Numbered from the stretch's first letter, positions 43,538-52,162 are shown. The stretch: 64,000 nucleotides of DNA from Nocardia brasiliensis ATCC 700358 (GCF_000250675.2 NC_018681.1:5332001-5396000); one strand, 5' to 3'. The notes: generated from the sequence alone by a model not told the origin. Translations and numbers: made by a program.

Positions 43538-44257
43538 ATGGCCATGACCGACACCCGTGTGGTCGTTCCCCTTTCCGGTGGGCTGGATTCTGCCGTAGCA
43601 GCTGCCCTCGCCGTGGCGGCGGGAGCAGAAGTTATTGCGATTTCCTATCGTTATGGCCAGCGTAACCAACGGGAACTGGAGGCAGCGGACGTCGTCGCAC
43701 GCAAGCTCGGCGTCGGCCAGCATTATGTGATCGACGTAGCGCTGTCTTCCTGGGGCGGCTCACGGCTCTTCGCCGGCACCGAAGATTCGGCGTCGAGCTA
43801 CTACGTTCCGGGGCGTAACAGCGTTTTCGCTGCGATTGCGCTCTCGCTGGCCGAATCACGTGGGGCCGACGCGATCCACCTGGGATTCACGGCCGCGGAT
43901 CGCCGATACCCGGATGCCACCGCGGAATATCTCACCGTCCTTCGGTCGCTGGCCGCCCTCACCACCGCGAATGCGGGCCGTCCCGGCGGCATCGCGATCG
44001 ACGCTCCGCTCATCGCGATGGACAAGCTCACCATCGTGCGAAAGGCAATCGAACTCCAGGTTCCCGTAGCTGAGACCTGGTCCTGTTACGCCGGCGGAGT
44101 CGATCCGTGTGGTTGTTGCGACGCATGCCGAATCCGAGATCTATCTCTTATCCGCGCAGGAGTCCCCGAACTGGCGACCGGGCCGGGACGTGCGGCGTAC
44201 GACGACGGGGCCGAGCGCGCCACCGAGAATCTCTGGCGATTTCTTTTGCGTGACTGA
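43538..44257 (+). CDS. QueC-like 7-deazaguanine ligase/synthetase
   Basis: 239 residues. PP-loop ATP site SGGLDS (13-18), VPGRN (90-94), and a zinc site C183-x7-C191-x2-C194-x2-C197 in SCYAGGVDPCGCCDAC. QueC converts 7-carboxy-7-deazaguanine (CDG), through an adenylate and an amide, to preQ0. The usual DYSGYPDCR segment here reads AADRRYPDAT (119-128): the Cys is Ala127 and Ser-Gly is replaced by Arg-Arg. A canonical tRNA-queuosine enzyme would keep this, so a different acceptor (peptide amine) is plausible. It follows the attenuator by 27 bp. RBS GGAAAGG. Confidence 0.8.
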   Translation: MAMTDTRVVVPLSGGLDSAVAAALAVAAGAEVIAISYRYGQRNQRELEAADVVARKLGVGQHYVIDVALSSWGGSRLFAGTEDSASSYYVPGRNSVFAAIALSLAESRGADAIHLGFTAADRRYPDATAEYLTVLRSLAALTTANAGRPGGIAIDAPLIAMDKLTIVRKAIELQVPVAETWSCYAGGVDPCGCCDACRIRDLSLIRAGVPELATGPGRAAYDDGAERATENLWRFLLRD

Positions 44258-44310
44258 GTCATGGTCACTCGCACCTGTACACGAATAGGCAGAGAAAGGG
44301 TCACAAGGCA

Positions 44311-44928
44311 ATGCAACTCGCCTACGACTCGGGCATCATCAACATGCTGCCCGAATTCGATGAAGCCAAAGAACTGATCGCCAAGGGGGAGGATCGTTTA
44401 TTGGAGCTGGGGGACGTCATATGCCGCCATCGGCTGCACGAGGATGCAGGTCTGTGTCTGCTGCATCGTCATTTCGATCTCGCCGATGACGAGCGCCTGG
44501 TCGGCACGTATGAACAGGACGATTACGTCGTCCGGGTGAGTCGCCGTCCGGCCTGGTCGGGCGTCGTACCGTCGGTGTGGCGAGTGGAGTCCCTCGGCAG
44601 TGAATCCGGTTGGGGCTATCGCCCCCTGGAATTCGCCGACACCTCAGGGGCGGGCGCCAAGCTCGGATGGCGGGCAGCGCGAACCATGGCGAACCCTGAA
44701 TTCCTTCGAGAGATGGCGCAGAAGCTGTGCTCCCTCGAACTGAACGGCATTGTCGGCGTTGCCATCCTGGACCGCCTGCCCGGCGACCTGCGATCGGACG
44801 AGATCGTGTACGAGACGAGCAGCCAACGTGGACTGGTCTCGACCCGAAGTCAGATCGGCAGGGACTCCATCTCTCGCGACAACGTGACCGTGACCCTCTG
44901 GGCATTTCAAGCCGAACCCGTGGCCTGA
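44311..44928 (+). CDS. Unrecognised 205-aa protein in the NHLP/QueC operon
   Basis: I do not recognise this family. Soluble, no signal peptide or membrane segment. Features: Cys/His-containing ICRHRLHEDAGLCLLHRHF (residues about 37-55), then beta-rich RVSRRPAWSGVVPSVWRVES, a middle with helix (GWRAARTMANPEFLREMAQK) and a C-terminal beta region (DNVTVTLWAFQ). The Cys/His cluster could bind metal. Placed between the QueC-like gene and queE with the same strand and short gaps (53 and 4 bp), so it should belong to the pathway: a leader-binding partner, a protease or a ligase accessory are all open. RBS AGAAAGGGTC. Confidence 0.7.
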   Translation: MQLAYDSGIINMLPEFDEAKELIAKGEDRLLELGDVICRHRLHEDAGLCLLHRHFDLADDERLVGTYEQDDYVVRVSRRPAWSGVVPSVWRVESLGSESGWGYRPLEFADTSGAGAKLGWRAARTMANPEFLREMAQKLCSLELNGIVGVAILDRLPGDLRSDEIVYETSSQRGLVSTRSQIGRDSISRDNVTVTLWAFQAEPVA

Positions 44929-44932
44929 TCTC

Positions 44933-45574
44933 ATGTCCTATCAAATAAAAGAGATCTTCTACACCCTCCAGGGCGAAGGCGGGCAGGCCGGTCGGCCCGC
45001 GGTCTTCTGCCGCTTCTCCGGCTGCAATCTGTGGAGCGGGCGCGAATCGGGACGGGCCCGGGCGGTGTGCAGCTTCTGCGACACCGATTTCGTCGGAACC
45101 GATGGCACAGGTGGCGGAACCTTCCGCGACACCGCTTCCCTGACCGAAGCGGTCCGCGCGGCATGGAAGGGCGAAGTCCATGCCCGGGCGGTGCCGATGG
45201 TGGTGTGCACCGGCGGCGAACCGCTGCTTCAACTCGATCAGCAACTGGTGGATTCCTTCCACGCCGCCGGTTTCTATGTCGCGGTGGAGACCAATGGAAC
45301 ACGGCCTGCCCCGGCTGGATTGGACTGGATATGCGTCAGCCCCAAGGCGGGAACGACACTCACGATCACCGAAGGTGACGAACTCAAGCTGGTGTACCCG
45401 CAGCCGGAGGCGCCCCCGGCTCGGTTCGAGAATCTCGGCTTCCGGAAGCTACGTCTCCAACCCATGGACGGGCCGGACCTGGTGGCGAACACACGTTCGG
45501 CCATCGAATACTGCCTGAACTATCCGCAATGGCAGCTCAGCGTGCAGAGCCACAAATACCTGGGAATCAGATAA
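44933..45574 (+). CDS. queE: QueE-type 7-carboxy-7-deazaguanine synthase (radical SAM)
   Basis: 213 residues. Radical SAM cluster motif C31-x14-C46-x2-C49 (CNLWSG...CSFCDTDF), the atypical spacing of one QueE subtype, preceded by FYTLQGEGGQAGRPAVFCRF, typical of QueE. VVCTGGEPLLQLDQQLVDSF and VETNGTRPAPAGLDWICVSP follow; KAG and the DELKLVYPQPE segment are also family features. It makes CDG from 6-carboxytetrahydropterin. ATG 44933 overlaps nothing but begins 5 bp after the preceding stop; its stop abuts the queD start. Confidence 0.92.
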   Translation: MSYQIKEIFYTLQGEGGQAGRPAVFCRFSGCNLWSGRESGRARAVCSFCDTDFVGTDGTGGGTFRDTASLTEAVRAAWKGEVHARAVPMVVCTGGEPLLQLDQQLVDSFHAAGFYVAVETNGTRPAPAGLDWICVSPKAGTTLTITEGDELKLVYPQPEAPPARFENLGFRKLRLQPMDGPDLVANTRSAIEYCLNYPQWQLSVQSHKYLGIR

Positions 45575-45928
45575 ATGGATATATTCCGCGAATTCTCCTT
45601 CGAGGCGGCACATCGACTGCCCGCCGTTCCCGACGGTCACAAATGCGGCCGGCTCCACGGTCACTCCTATCGTGTAGAGGTTCAGGTCACCGGCGAGGTC
45701 GGGGCAGAAACCGGATGGGTCATCGATTTCGCAAGGATCAAGGACGCGTTTGCCGGAGTGCACGACCAACTCGATCATCACTACCTGAACGAGGTGCCCG
45801 GACTGGAGAACCCGACGAGTGAGGTTCTCGCACAATGGATCTGGGCTCGTCTCTATGACAAAATCCCCCTGTCGGCGGTAACCGTTCGCGAGACCTGCAC
45901 CTCAGGCTGTGTCTACCGGGGCCACTGA
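45575..45928 (+). CDS. queD: QueD-type 6-carboxytetrahydropterin synthase
   Basis: 117 residues. Zinc His13 (AAHRL), His28 and His30 (RLHGHSYRV), catalytic Cys24 (KCGRLHGH), Asp66-His67 (QLDHHYLN) and Glu106 (VRETCTS), all present. Converts 7,8-dihydroneopterin triphosphate to 6-carboxytetrahydropterin. The dihydroneopterin triphosphate would come from the folate-pathway GTP cyclohydrolase I, as none is encoded here. ATG immediately follows the queE stop. Confidence 0.93.
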   Translation: MDIFREFSFEAAHRLPAVPDGHKCGRLHGHSYRVEVQVTGEVGAETGWVIDFARIKDAFAGVHDQLDHHYLNEVPGLENPTSEVLAQWIWARLYDKIPLSAVTVRETCTSGCVYRGH

Positions 45929-45976
45929 ACCGCACTGATACCAATTCATCGTTCATTTGCTCTGGAGGTGAAACCG

Positions 45977-46057
45977 GTGGGCCATACCCGCTACTCACTA
46001 CCGTTCCGGACGATTCTCCCCCGGTTCACTGCTGTCGACCGTGTCGCCGTCTCCTGA
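45977..46057 (+). CDS. 26-aa small ORF overlapping the ABC exporter start
   Basis: GTG at 45977 after CTGGAGGTGAAACC (strong Shine-Dalgarno, good spacing); encodes VGHTRYSLPFRTILPRFTAV plus DRVAVS and stops at 46057, overlapping the exporter GTG (46041) by 17 nt. The exporter start has no ribosome site of its own, so this ORF probably couples its translation, or the exporter begins at a later codon. Confidence 0.45.
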   Translation: MGHTRYSLPFRTILPRFTAVDRVAVS

Positions 46058-49000
46058 CAGGCGGTCGTCTGCGCACTGGATGCGGCGACTGGCCCGGTAT
46101 GGCCGCTACTGCCCAGGCCATGCGGCGCTGGCCATCGGCGCCGCCATCGGGGGGCTGATCGTATCCGCCGCAATTCCTATGGTTGAGCGGTCTTTCATGG
46201 ATGAAGTCGTGATCGGCGGACACTCTTCCGTGCTGTTGACCTCGGCGCTGATCGGCGGAACAGTCGTCGCATTCGGCTGCACGGCGCTGCGTCAGTGGGC
46301 TACCGCCAAGGCGGCGCTGGCAATCCAGTTCCACCTGCGGATGGAGCTGTTCGCCGCACTTCCGCGGATCGGCGGGCGGTGGAAATCCGGCGATGTACTC
46401 ACCCGAGCCAGCTCGGATTTCACCGCGATCAACAGCATGATCATGCTGATCCCACTTGTGGTGGGTAATGCGTTCTACCTACTGGTCGCCAGCGTTTTCA
46501 TGATAATGATGTCCTGGCAGCTGAGTCTGCTCATGGCCGTCGTCGTTCCGCTGTGGACATTGCGCGTGCACCGCAGTCGTCGGCAACTGGATGCTGCCAC
46601 CACAAACGTCCAGCAGACCACGTCCGGCCTTGTGCACATCGCCGATCAAACCATCGACCGCATTCTGCTGGTCAAGGTATTCGGCCGAGAGCGCCGTGAG
46701 ATCGCCGGTTTTTCGACGGCGGCCGAGGACGCATTGCGCGCTCAATCGGATCTCATTCGCCTGCAAGCCCGGCTGACACCGGCCCTGGACGTGCTGACCG
46801 GTGTAGCGCGAGTCGGTGTCATCGCCGTGGGCGGCCTGTTCGCCCTTCGCGGCCATCTGACGATCGGTACCTATTTGGCTTTCTGCACCTACCTCGAACA
46901 AACCTCCGCACCTGTGCGCGTCTTCACCACCCTGCTCAGTACCGGGCGTCGGACGCGGACCAGCACTGTTCGGGTGTTCGAATTGCTGGATACTCCCGCT
47001 GAAGTGGCCGAAAAATCAGACGCCCCGCTGCCGCCCGAAGGCGCCGCCGCAGTGGAATTCCGATCTGTCTGCAGCGGTGCGACGCTGCGTGATTTCACGC
47101 TCGGACTGCACGCCGGGGAGATGGTGGCCGTGGTGGGTGCCCGCCCCGAACTCGCGGCGCAATTGCACGGCCTTCTTTCCCGCTACCGCGAGTGCGACAG
47201 CGGTGCGCTCCGGATCGGCGACTGCGATGTCCGTGACCTGGCCCTCGACCCGCTGCGCGGCGCGATCGGGCTCGTCGACACGGACCCGGTGCTCTTCAGC
47301 GGCAGCGTGCGAGAAAACATCCGGCTGGGCCGGGAGTCGGTAACCGAGGACAAGTTGCACCGGGCTGTGTCCGCGGCCGGTGTCCTGAGCATGGTCCAGG
47401 ATCTACCCGCCGGCCTCGACAGCGAGGTAGGCGAACATGGCCGGCTGCTTTCCGGTGGTCAACGGCAACGTGTCGCGCTCGCCCGTGCGCTGGTCGCCCC
47501 ACCGCCCGTCCTGGTCCTGGACGATCCGGTCTCGGCCGTGGATCCCATTCACGAGAAGTGGATACTTTCCCGACTGCGCGAGGAAGTACGTGGCAGCACA
47601 ACGATATTGGTCACCAACCGGCGGACGGCCGTACTGGCTGCCGACCGTATTGCGGTCGTCGCGGCGGGCCGGGTGGTGGATACCGGCACCCACGACGAAC
47701 TGACCGCCAGATGCGCGGTATATCGCCACCTTGTGCAGGACTCCGCAGCGGCGGAATCGGATGACGACGGAACCCTGTATCCGATCCGGGCATCTGGACC
47801 GCCTGCGTCGGGCGAGCGCGCGGATCGGGCGGAGAGCGGGCCGGGGCCGAGCGAAGGCCTGATCAGGCGATTACGAGGTCCGCTGCTGATCGGGCTCCTG
47901 TTGATCGCACTCTGCACAGGTCTCGATTTGTTGCTGCCCTTGGTGGTCGGCCGCAGCATAGACGCGGGTATCCGCGCAGATTCGCTGACGGCGATACTTT
48001 TCGCCGCGCTCGCCGGACTTGCCATTGTGCTGGCCCGCTGGGCCGCCTCTGTACAGCAGATACGCAGCACTCGGAGTACTGGCGCGCGTGCCGCGAAGGA
48101 TCTGCGAATCCGGACCTTCACCCGGCTGCAACGCCTGGGTCTCGACTATTTCGATCGCCAATCGAACGGCAGCATCTTGACTTTGCTCACGGCGGACGTG
48201 GACGCGGTGGTCGGCTTCCTGCAAAACGGTCTGGCCATCGCCGTCGTGCAGGTGGTGTCCCTCGTCAGTGTGGCCGTCGTACTTCTCGTGTTGGATAGCG
48301 AGTTGTTCGCTATGACACTGGTCTTTGTTCCGGTCTTCGCCGCGGCGACCTTGGTCTTTCGCCGGGTTTCCGATGTCGCCTACGAAACTACCCGTGCTCG
48401 TCTCGGCATCATCAACGCCCAACTTCGAGAATCCCTGGCGGGGGTGCGCGTCTTGCAGTCGTGTGGCGGATGGTCCGCCGCACAGGCCCGCTACCGCGAA
48501 CTCTGCATCGACTACAGAACGGCACAGCAGCATGCCCAGAACTGCGCTGCGGCCTATTTTCCGATGGTAGTACTGTGCAAAAACGGCACCGCAACCGCGA
48601 TAATGATAGCCGGCGCGGCGGCGGTGCACTCCGGCCGGATTTCAGTCGGTGATCTGGCGGCGTTTCTCTTGTATATTTATCTGCTCTTCTCCCCCTTACA
48701 GCAACTATCGCAGACGTACGACAGTTATCGACAGGCAGCTATCGGCGTACGCAGGCTACGGCAGCTGGATAAAATACCCGTCTTGCCCGCGGACACACCC
48801 GACTCGATTCCTACGCCACCGCTCCGCGGGGAGATAATTCTGGACAAGGTGAGTTTCCGATATCCCGGCACGGACCGTGATGCATTGACCGAGATCTCGC
48901 TACGAGTTCCCGCAGGCCGATCGCTTGCGCTCGTCGGTATGAGCGGTGCCGGGAAGTCGACGCTCGCCAAGCTGATCGCCCGGCTGCACGATCCGACCTC

Positions 49001-49529
49001 CGGCGTCATAGAAATAGATGGTCAGGACATCAAGCGGTTCACCGTCTCCACTTACCGGCAACGTGTCGGCTTGGTCCCGCAAGAACCCCGGCTGACCTCC
49101 GGCACGGTCAAGGACGCTATCCGTTACGGAGCCCCGCTCGCGCAGGACAGTCAGGTGGAGTTCGCCGCGCGGACGGTCGGCGCCGACACTTCGATCAATC
49201 GGCTATCCGAGGGGTACGACCATCCGGTGGACGGCGCCGAGAGTGCGCTGACCGCCGCCGATCGACGCCTCATCGCACTTGCTCGCGCGGAATTGGCCGA
49301 CCCGGACATCCTCCTTCTCGACGAGCCCGCCGACGCTGTTCCGAACAAGAGCAGAGCGACCCGGCGCAGGCGAACCACCGTGCTCATCGTTCACGAACTG
49401 GCCGCGGCTGCACGGGCCGATCAGATCGTCGTCCTCCATCAGGGCCGTTTGGCGGAATTCGGCAGGCACGTCGAGTTACTCGCACGCAACGGCCATTACG
49501 CCGAACTATGGAAGAACTACACCGCCTAG
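46041..49529 (+). CDS. Fused double ABC exporter with asymmetric ATP sites
   Basis: 1162 residues: TMD-NBD-TMD-NBD, a type IV exporter with six helices per TMD. NBD1 Walker A is degenerate (VVGARPELAAQLHG, near nt 47130-47165), signature intact (LLSGGQRQR, near 47450), Walker B LVLDDP with Asp in place of the catalytic Glu. NBD2 Walker A is intact (GMSGAGKST, near 48935), signature degenerate (ALTAADRR near 49245), Walker B LLLDEP. So the only consensus site pairs NBD2 Walker A/B with NBD1 signature. No N-terminal C39 peptidase. Likely exports the peptide product; leader cleavage must occur otherwise. GTG 46041. Confidence 0.88.
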   Translation: MSPSPDRRSSAHWMRRLARYGRYCPGHAALAIGAAIGGLIVSAAIPMVERSFMDEVVIGGHSSVLLTSALIGGTVVAFGCTALRQWATAKAALAIQFHLRMELFAALPRIGGRWKSGDVLTRASSDFTAINSMIMLIPLVVGNAFYLLVASVFMIMMSWQLSLLMAVVVPLWTLRVHRSRRQLDAATTNVQQTTSGLVHIADQTIDRILLVKVFGRERREIAGFSTAAEDALRAQSDLIRLQARLTPALDVLTGVARVGVIAVGGLFALRGHLTIGTYLAFCTYLEQTSAPVRVFTTLLSTGRRTRTSTVRVFELLDTPAEVAEKSDAPLPPEGAAAVEFRSVCSGATLRDFTLGLHAGEMVAVVGARPELAAQLHGLLSRYRECDSGALRIGDCDVRDLALDPLRGAIGLVDTDPVLFSGSVRENIRLGRESVTEDKLHRAVSAAGVLSMVQDLPAGLDSEVGEHGRLLSGGQRQRVALARALVAPPPVLVLDDPVSAVDPIHEKWILSRLREEVRGSTTILVTNRRTAVLAADRIAVVAAGRVVDTGTHDELTARCAVYRHLVQDSAAAESDDDGTLYPIRASGPPASGERADRAESGPGPSEGLIRRLRGPLLIGLLLIALCTGLDLLLPLVVGRSIDAGIRADSLTAILFAALAGLAIVLARWAASVQQIRSTRSTGARAAKDLRIRTFTRLQRLGLDYFDRQSNGSILTLLTADVDAVVGFLQNGLAIAVVQVVSLVSVAVVLLVLDSELFAMTLVFVPVFAAATLVFRRVSDVAYETTRARLGIINAQLRESLAGVRVLQSCGGWSAAQARYRELCIDYRTAQQHAQNCAAAYFPMVVLCKNGTATAIMIAGAAAVHSGRISVGDLAAFLLYIYLLFSPLQQLSQTYDSYRQAAIGVRRLRQLDKIPVLPADTPDSIPTPPLRGEIILDKVSFRYPGTDRDALTEISLRVPAGRSLALVGMSGAGKSTLAKLIARLHDPTSGVIEIDGQDIKRFTVSTYRQRVGLVPQEPRLTSGTVKDAIRYGAPLAQDSQVEFAARTVGADTSINRLSEGYDHPVDGAESALTAADRRLIALARAELADPDILLLDEPADAVPNKSRATRRRRTTVLIVHELAAAARADQIVVLHQGRLAEFGRHVELLARNGHYAELWKNYTA

Positions 49530-49778
49530 GCAACTGTCTCTCATAGGCAGCTACGACCTCCGCTGGGCAGGTTCCGGTGTGGGGTGCGTGCTCAGAAGCA
49601 GTGCCGGGGGTAGAGCCGTCGGGTGTTCGAACGGCAACTGGGGATGCGAAAAAGGTTGCGGGCCAGCATAATCGTGGACGACCTGGTCAACCGTGCATGG
49701 ATCGTCACGGCGCCGTGGATTCGTGGGTGACCGCACTTGCCGGCCCCTGCCGGGCCGCGTTCGCGTTGGAGGACGGTC

Positions 49779-50915
49779 GTGCGTCGTCGTAATTTTCTGC
49801 GGGTGGGTGTGGTCGGTGGATCCGCCGCCGCGTTCGGTGGGGCGTCATGGCTCGCGGCGTTCAGCGCCGGCGCCGAGGCCGGGCAGTCCCCGTACGGGCC
49901 GTTGGCGAAGCGGCCGGACGTCAACGGCGTGTTCCTGCCGAAGGGTTTCACGAGCCGGATCGTCGCCCGGTCGGGCAGGCAGGTGGCGTCGTCGAACTAC
50001 ACCTGGCATGCCGCGCCGGACGGCGGCGCCTGTTTCGCCGACGGCACAGGCTGGATCTACGTGTCCAACAGCGAGATCGACACCACCGGAGGCGCCGGTG
50101 CGATCAAGTTCGCGGCGGACGGCTCGATCGCCGGCGCGCACCGCACGCTGTCCGGGACCGACCGCAACTGCGCAGGCGGTGCGACGCCGTGGCACACCTG
50201 GTTGTCCTGCGAAGAGGTCGAACGCGGCGCGGTGTTCGAAACCGACCCCTGGGGTGTCAAGCCCGCGGTGCGCAGGCCAGAGATGGGATTGTTCACCCAC
50301 GAGGCGTGCGCCGTCGACCCGGAACGCCGAGTCGTGTACATGACCGAGGATCGCTCCGACGGCCGGTTCTATCGTTTCGTTCCCACCGCCTGGCCCGACC
50401 TCGCCGCGGGCAGACTCGAGGTGCTCGTCGACAACGACGGAACCGTGAGCTGGCGGGAAATACCGGATCGATCGGGAGCGTCCACGCCGACTCGACGACA
50501 GGTACCCGAGTCGAAGCCGTTCAACGGCGGCGAGGGTTGCCACTACGCAGACGGCACATGCTGGTTCACCACCAAGGGCGACAACAGAGTCTGGGCGTAT
50601 GACGCTGCGCGCAACCAGCTTTCGATCATCTACGAACCCGGCGGCGGCGCGCCGCTGTCGGGGGTGGACAACGTGACCGGCGCGGCCAACGGCGACCTGT
50701 TCGTCGCCGAAGACGGTGGCGATATGCAGATCTGCATCATTTCCGACGGCGTGGTCGCCCCGTTCCTGCAGGTGGATCGATCCAGCCGGTCCGAGATCAC
50801 CGGTCCGGCCTTCAACCCGCCGGGCAACCGCCTCTATTTCTCCTCCCAACGCGGCACCCGCGGCTCGAACAGCGACGGCATCACCTACGAGGTGACCGGG
50901 CCGTTCCGGCGCTGA
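49779..50915 (+). CDS. PhoX-type (DUF839) phosphatase-like protein, Tat-exported
   Basis: 378 residues. N-terminal Tat motif (RRRNFLRVGVVGGSAAAFGG), then PhoX/DUF839 features: SNYTWHAAPDGGACFADGTG, WLSCEEVERG, GLFTHEACAVDPE and EDRSDGRFYRFVP, FNGGEGCHYADGTCWFTTKG and NVTGAANGDLFVAEDGGDMQ. PhoX enzymes are Ca/Fe-dependent alkaline phosphatases; this copy is somewhat short for PhoX (usually 500 or more), so it may be a related sugar/phosphate beta-propeller. GTG 49779 after TTGGAGG. Confidence 0.83.
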   Translation: MRRRNFLRVGVVGGSAAAFGGASWLAAFSAGAEAGQSPYGPLAKRPDVNGVFLPKGFTSRIVARSGRQVASSNYTWHAAPDGGACFADGTGWIYVSNSEIDTTGGAGAIKFAADGSIAGAHRTLSGTDRNCAGGATPWHTWLSCEEVERGAVFETDPWGVKPAVRRPEMGLFTHEACAVDPERRVVYMTEDRSDGRFYRFVPTAWPDLAAGRLEVLVDNDGTVSWREIPDRSGASTPTRRQVPESKPFNGGEGCHYADGTCWFTTKGDNRVWAYDAARNQLSIIYEPGGGAPLSGVDNVTGAANGDLFVAEDGGDMQICIISDGVVAPFLQVDRSSRSEITGPAFNPPGNRLYFSSQRGTRGSNSDGITYEVTGPFRR

Positions 50916-51030
50916 CACACCCGCTGGTCGGCACCATCCGCGCCGGTTCGACCGGACGACGCGCGACCGCGTTCGGTATCTCGGCGAGCCCCGCGGTAAG
51001 CGGTCGGCCGGCACCCGGCAGACTGACCGA

Positions 51031-51588
51031 ATGGGTTCCTCAGCACGGCCGTCGCCCGCGGATCTGGCCGCGGCGCAGGACCGGACTATTCCTGATCTGA
51101 TCGGGCCCGGCCTGCGCGTGCTGTTCTGCGGAATCAATCCCGGCCTGTGGTCCGGGGCCACCGGACACCACTTCGCTCGTCCAGGAAATCGGTTCTGGCC
51201 CGCCCTGCACCGGTCCGGCTTTACCCCGCGCCTGATGCAACCGGGCGAACAGCGAGAACTACTCGACCTGGGCCTGGGCATCACGAACGTGGCCGCACGC
51301 ACGACCGCCAAGGCCGAGCAGCTGACCGCCGACGAACTGCGCGCCGGCGGACGCGCCCTGGTCGAAAGGGTCGAGCAGTATCAACCCCGAGTACTGGCCG
51401 TACTCGGTATCGGCGCCTACCGCACGGCCTTCGGCCGTCCGCGCACCACCGTCGGGCCCCAACCGGAACGGATCGGGGAAACCGAATTGTGGGTGCTGCC
51501 CAACCCCAGTGGGCTCAACGCCCACTACACCCTCGATGCCCTCGCCGCGGAATTCCGTACGTTGCGCGAGGCGGTCGAAAACGGTTGA
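51031..51588 (+). CDS. mug: G/U(T) mismatch-specific uracil-DNA glycosylase (Mug)
   Basis: 185 residues. Motif 1 CGINPGLWSGATGHHFARPG (GINPG with catalytic Asn) and motif 2 LPNPSGLNAHY (NPSGLN), both canonical for Mug/TDG. Removes uracil or thymine mispaired with guanine; base-excision repair. Start ATG 51031. Confidence 0.93.
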   Translation: MGSSARPSPADLAAAQDRTIPDLIGPGLRVLFCGINPGLWSGATGHHFARPGNRFWPALHRSGFTPRLMQPGEQRELLDLGLGITNVAARTTAKAEQLTADELRAGGRALVERVEQYQPRVLAVLGIGAYRTAFGRPRTTVGPQPERIGETELWVLPNPSGLNAHYTLDALAAEFRTLREAVENG

Positions 51589-51766
51589 CCTGAGCCGCAA
51601 CAAGATTCCGATCGACCGCCCGCAGTGCCGTCGACGTCGGAAACTTCCACCCCGCGGCGCTCGATCACCTTCAACGCTTCACTCAGTCAGGTCGAGCGCG
51701 CACTGCGGGTTCGCCTGCGGCGCAGTCGGTTCCAGGCTTGGTTTCGCACGCGGGCCCCGCTGCCGT

Positions 51767-52126
51767 TCAAGCACCCACCGGGTGCACACGCTCCGCACCG
51801 ATCCGATCGATCCGCCGCTTGCCCCATTCGCCGAGCGGCTCGAGTGCGCGGTTGAGCGCGACACCGAGTTCCGTGAGCTGATATTCGACGCGCGGCGGCA
51901 CTTCGCGATAGACCTCGCGGTGCACGATCCCGTCCTGCTCCAACTCGCGCAACTGTTGGATCAGCATCTTCTCCGAGACGCCGGGCAGTCCGCGGCGCAG
52001 CTCCCCGAAGCGCCGGACGCCGTGGTTCTCCAGCTCCCAGAGAATCAGCGATTTCCATTTGCCGCCGATCACGTCCATCGCGGCGTCGATGCCACAGAAG
52101 TATGGCCCCGATCTCTTCTCGCCCAT
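51767..52126 (-). CDS. HxlR-family regulator
   Basis: 119 residues. C12-type N-terminus (GPYFCGIDAAMDVIGGKWKS) and the winged helix RRFGELRRGLPGVSEKMLIQ, QLRELEQDGIVHREVYREVPPRVE typical of HxlR. It is divergent from the IRED-like gene with an inverted repeat between them. The single Cys near the N-terminus is the known redox/aldehyde sensor position in HxlR/YodB proteins. Confidence 0.9.
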   Translation of the reverse strand: MGEKRSGPYFCGIDAAMDVIGGKWKSLILWELENHGVRRFGELRRGLPGVSEKMLIQQLRELEQDGIVHREVYREVPPRVEYQLTELGVALNRALEPLGEWGKRRIDRIGAERVHPVGA

Positions 52127-52162
52127 CGCCCGACCTCGCTACCTGTTCACATACCCAGTGGT

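Noticed and set aside
43538..44257. Type IV CBASS locus
   Set aside because: QueC-like gene is present but no CD-NTase, effector or Cap10-like gene is found in the window.
43538..45928. Toyocamycin/sangivamycin-type nucleoside antibiotic or queuosine tRNA pathway
   Set aside because: No GTP cyclohydrolase, PRPP transferase, phosphatase, QueF or TGT genes, and a precursor peptide is present instead.
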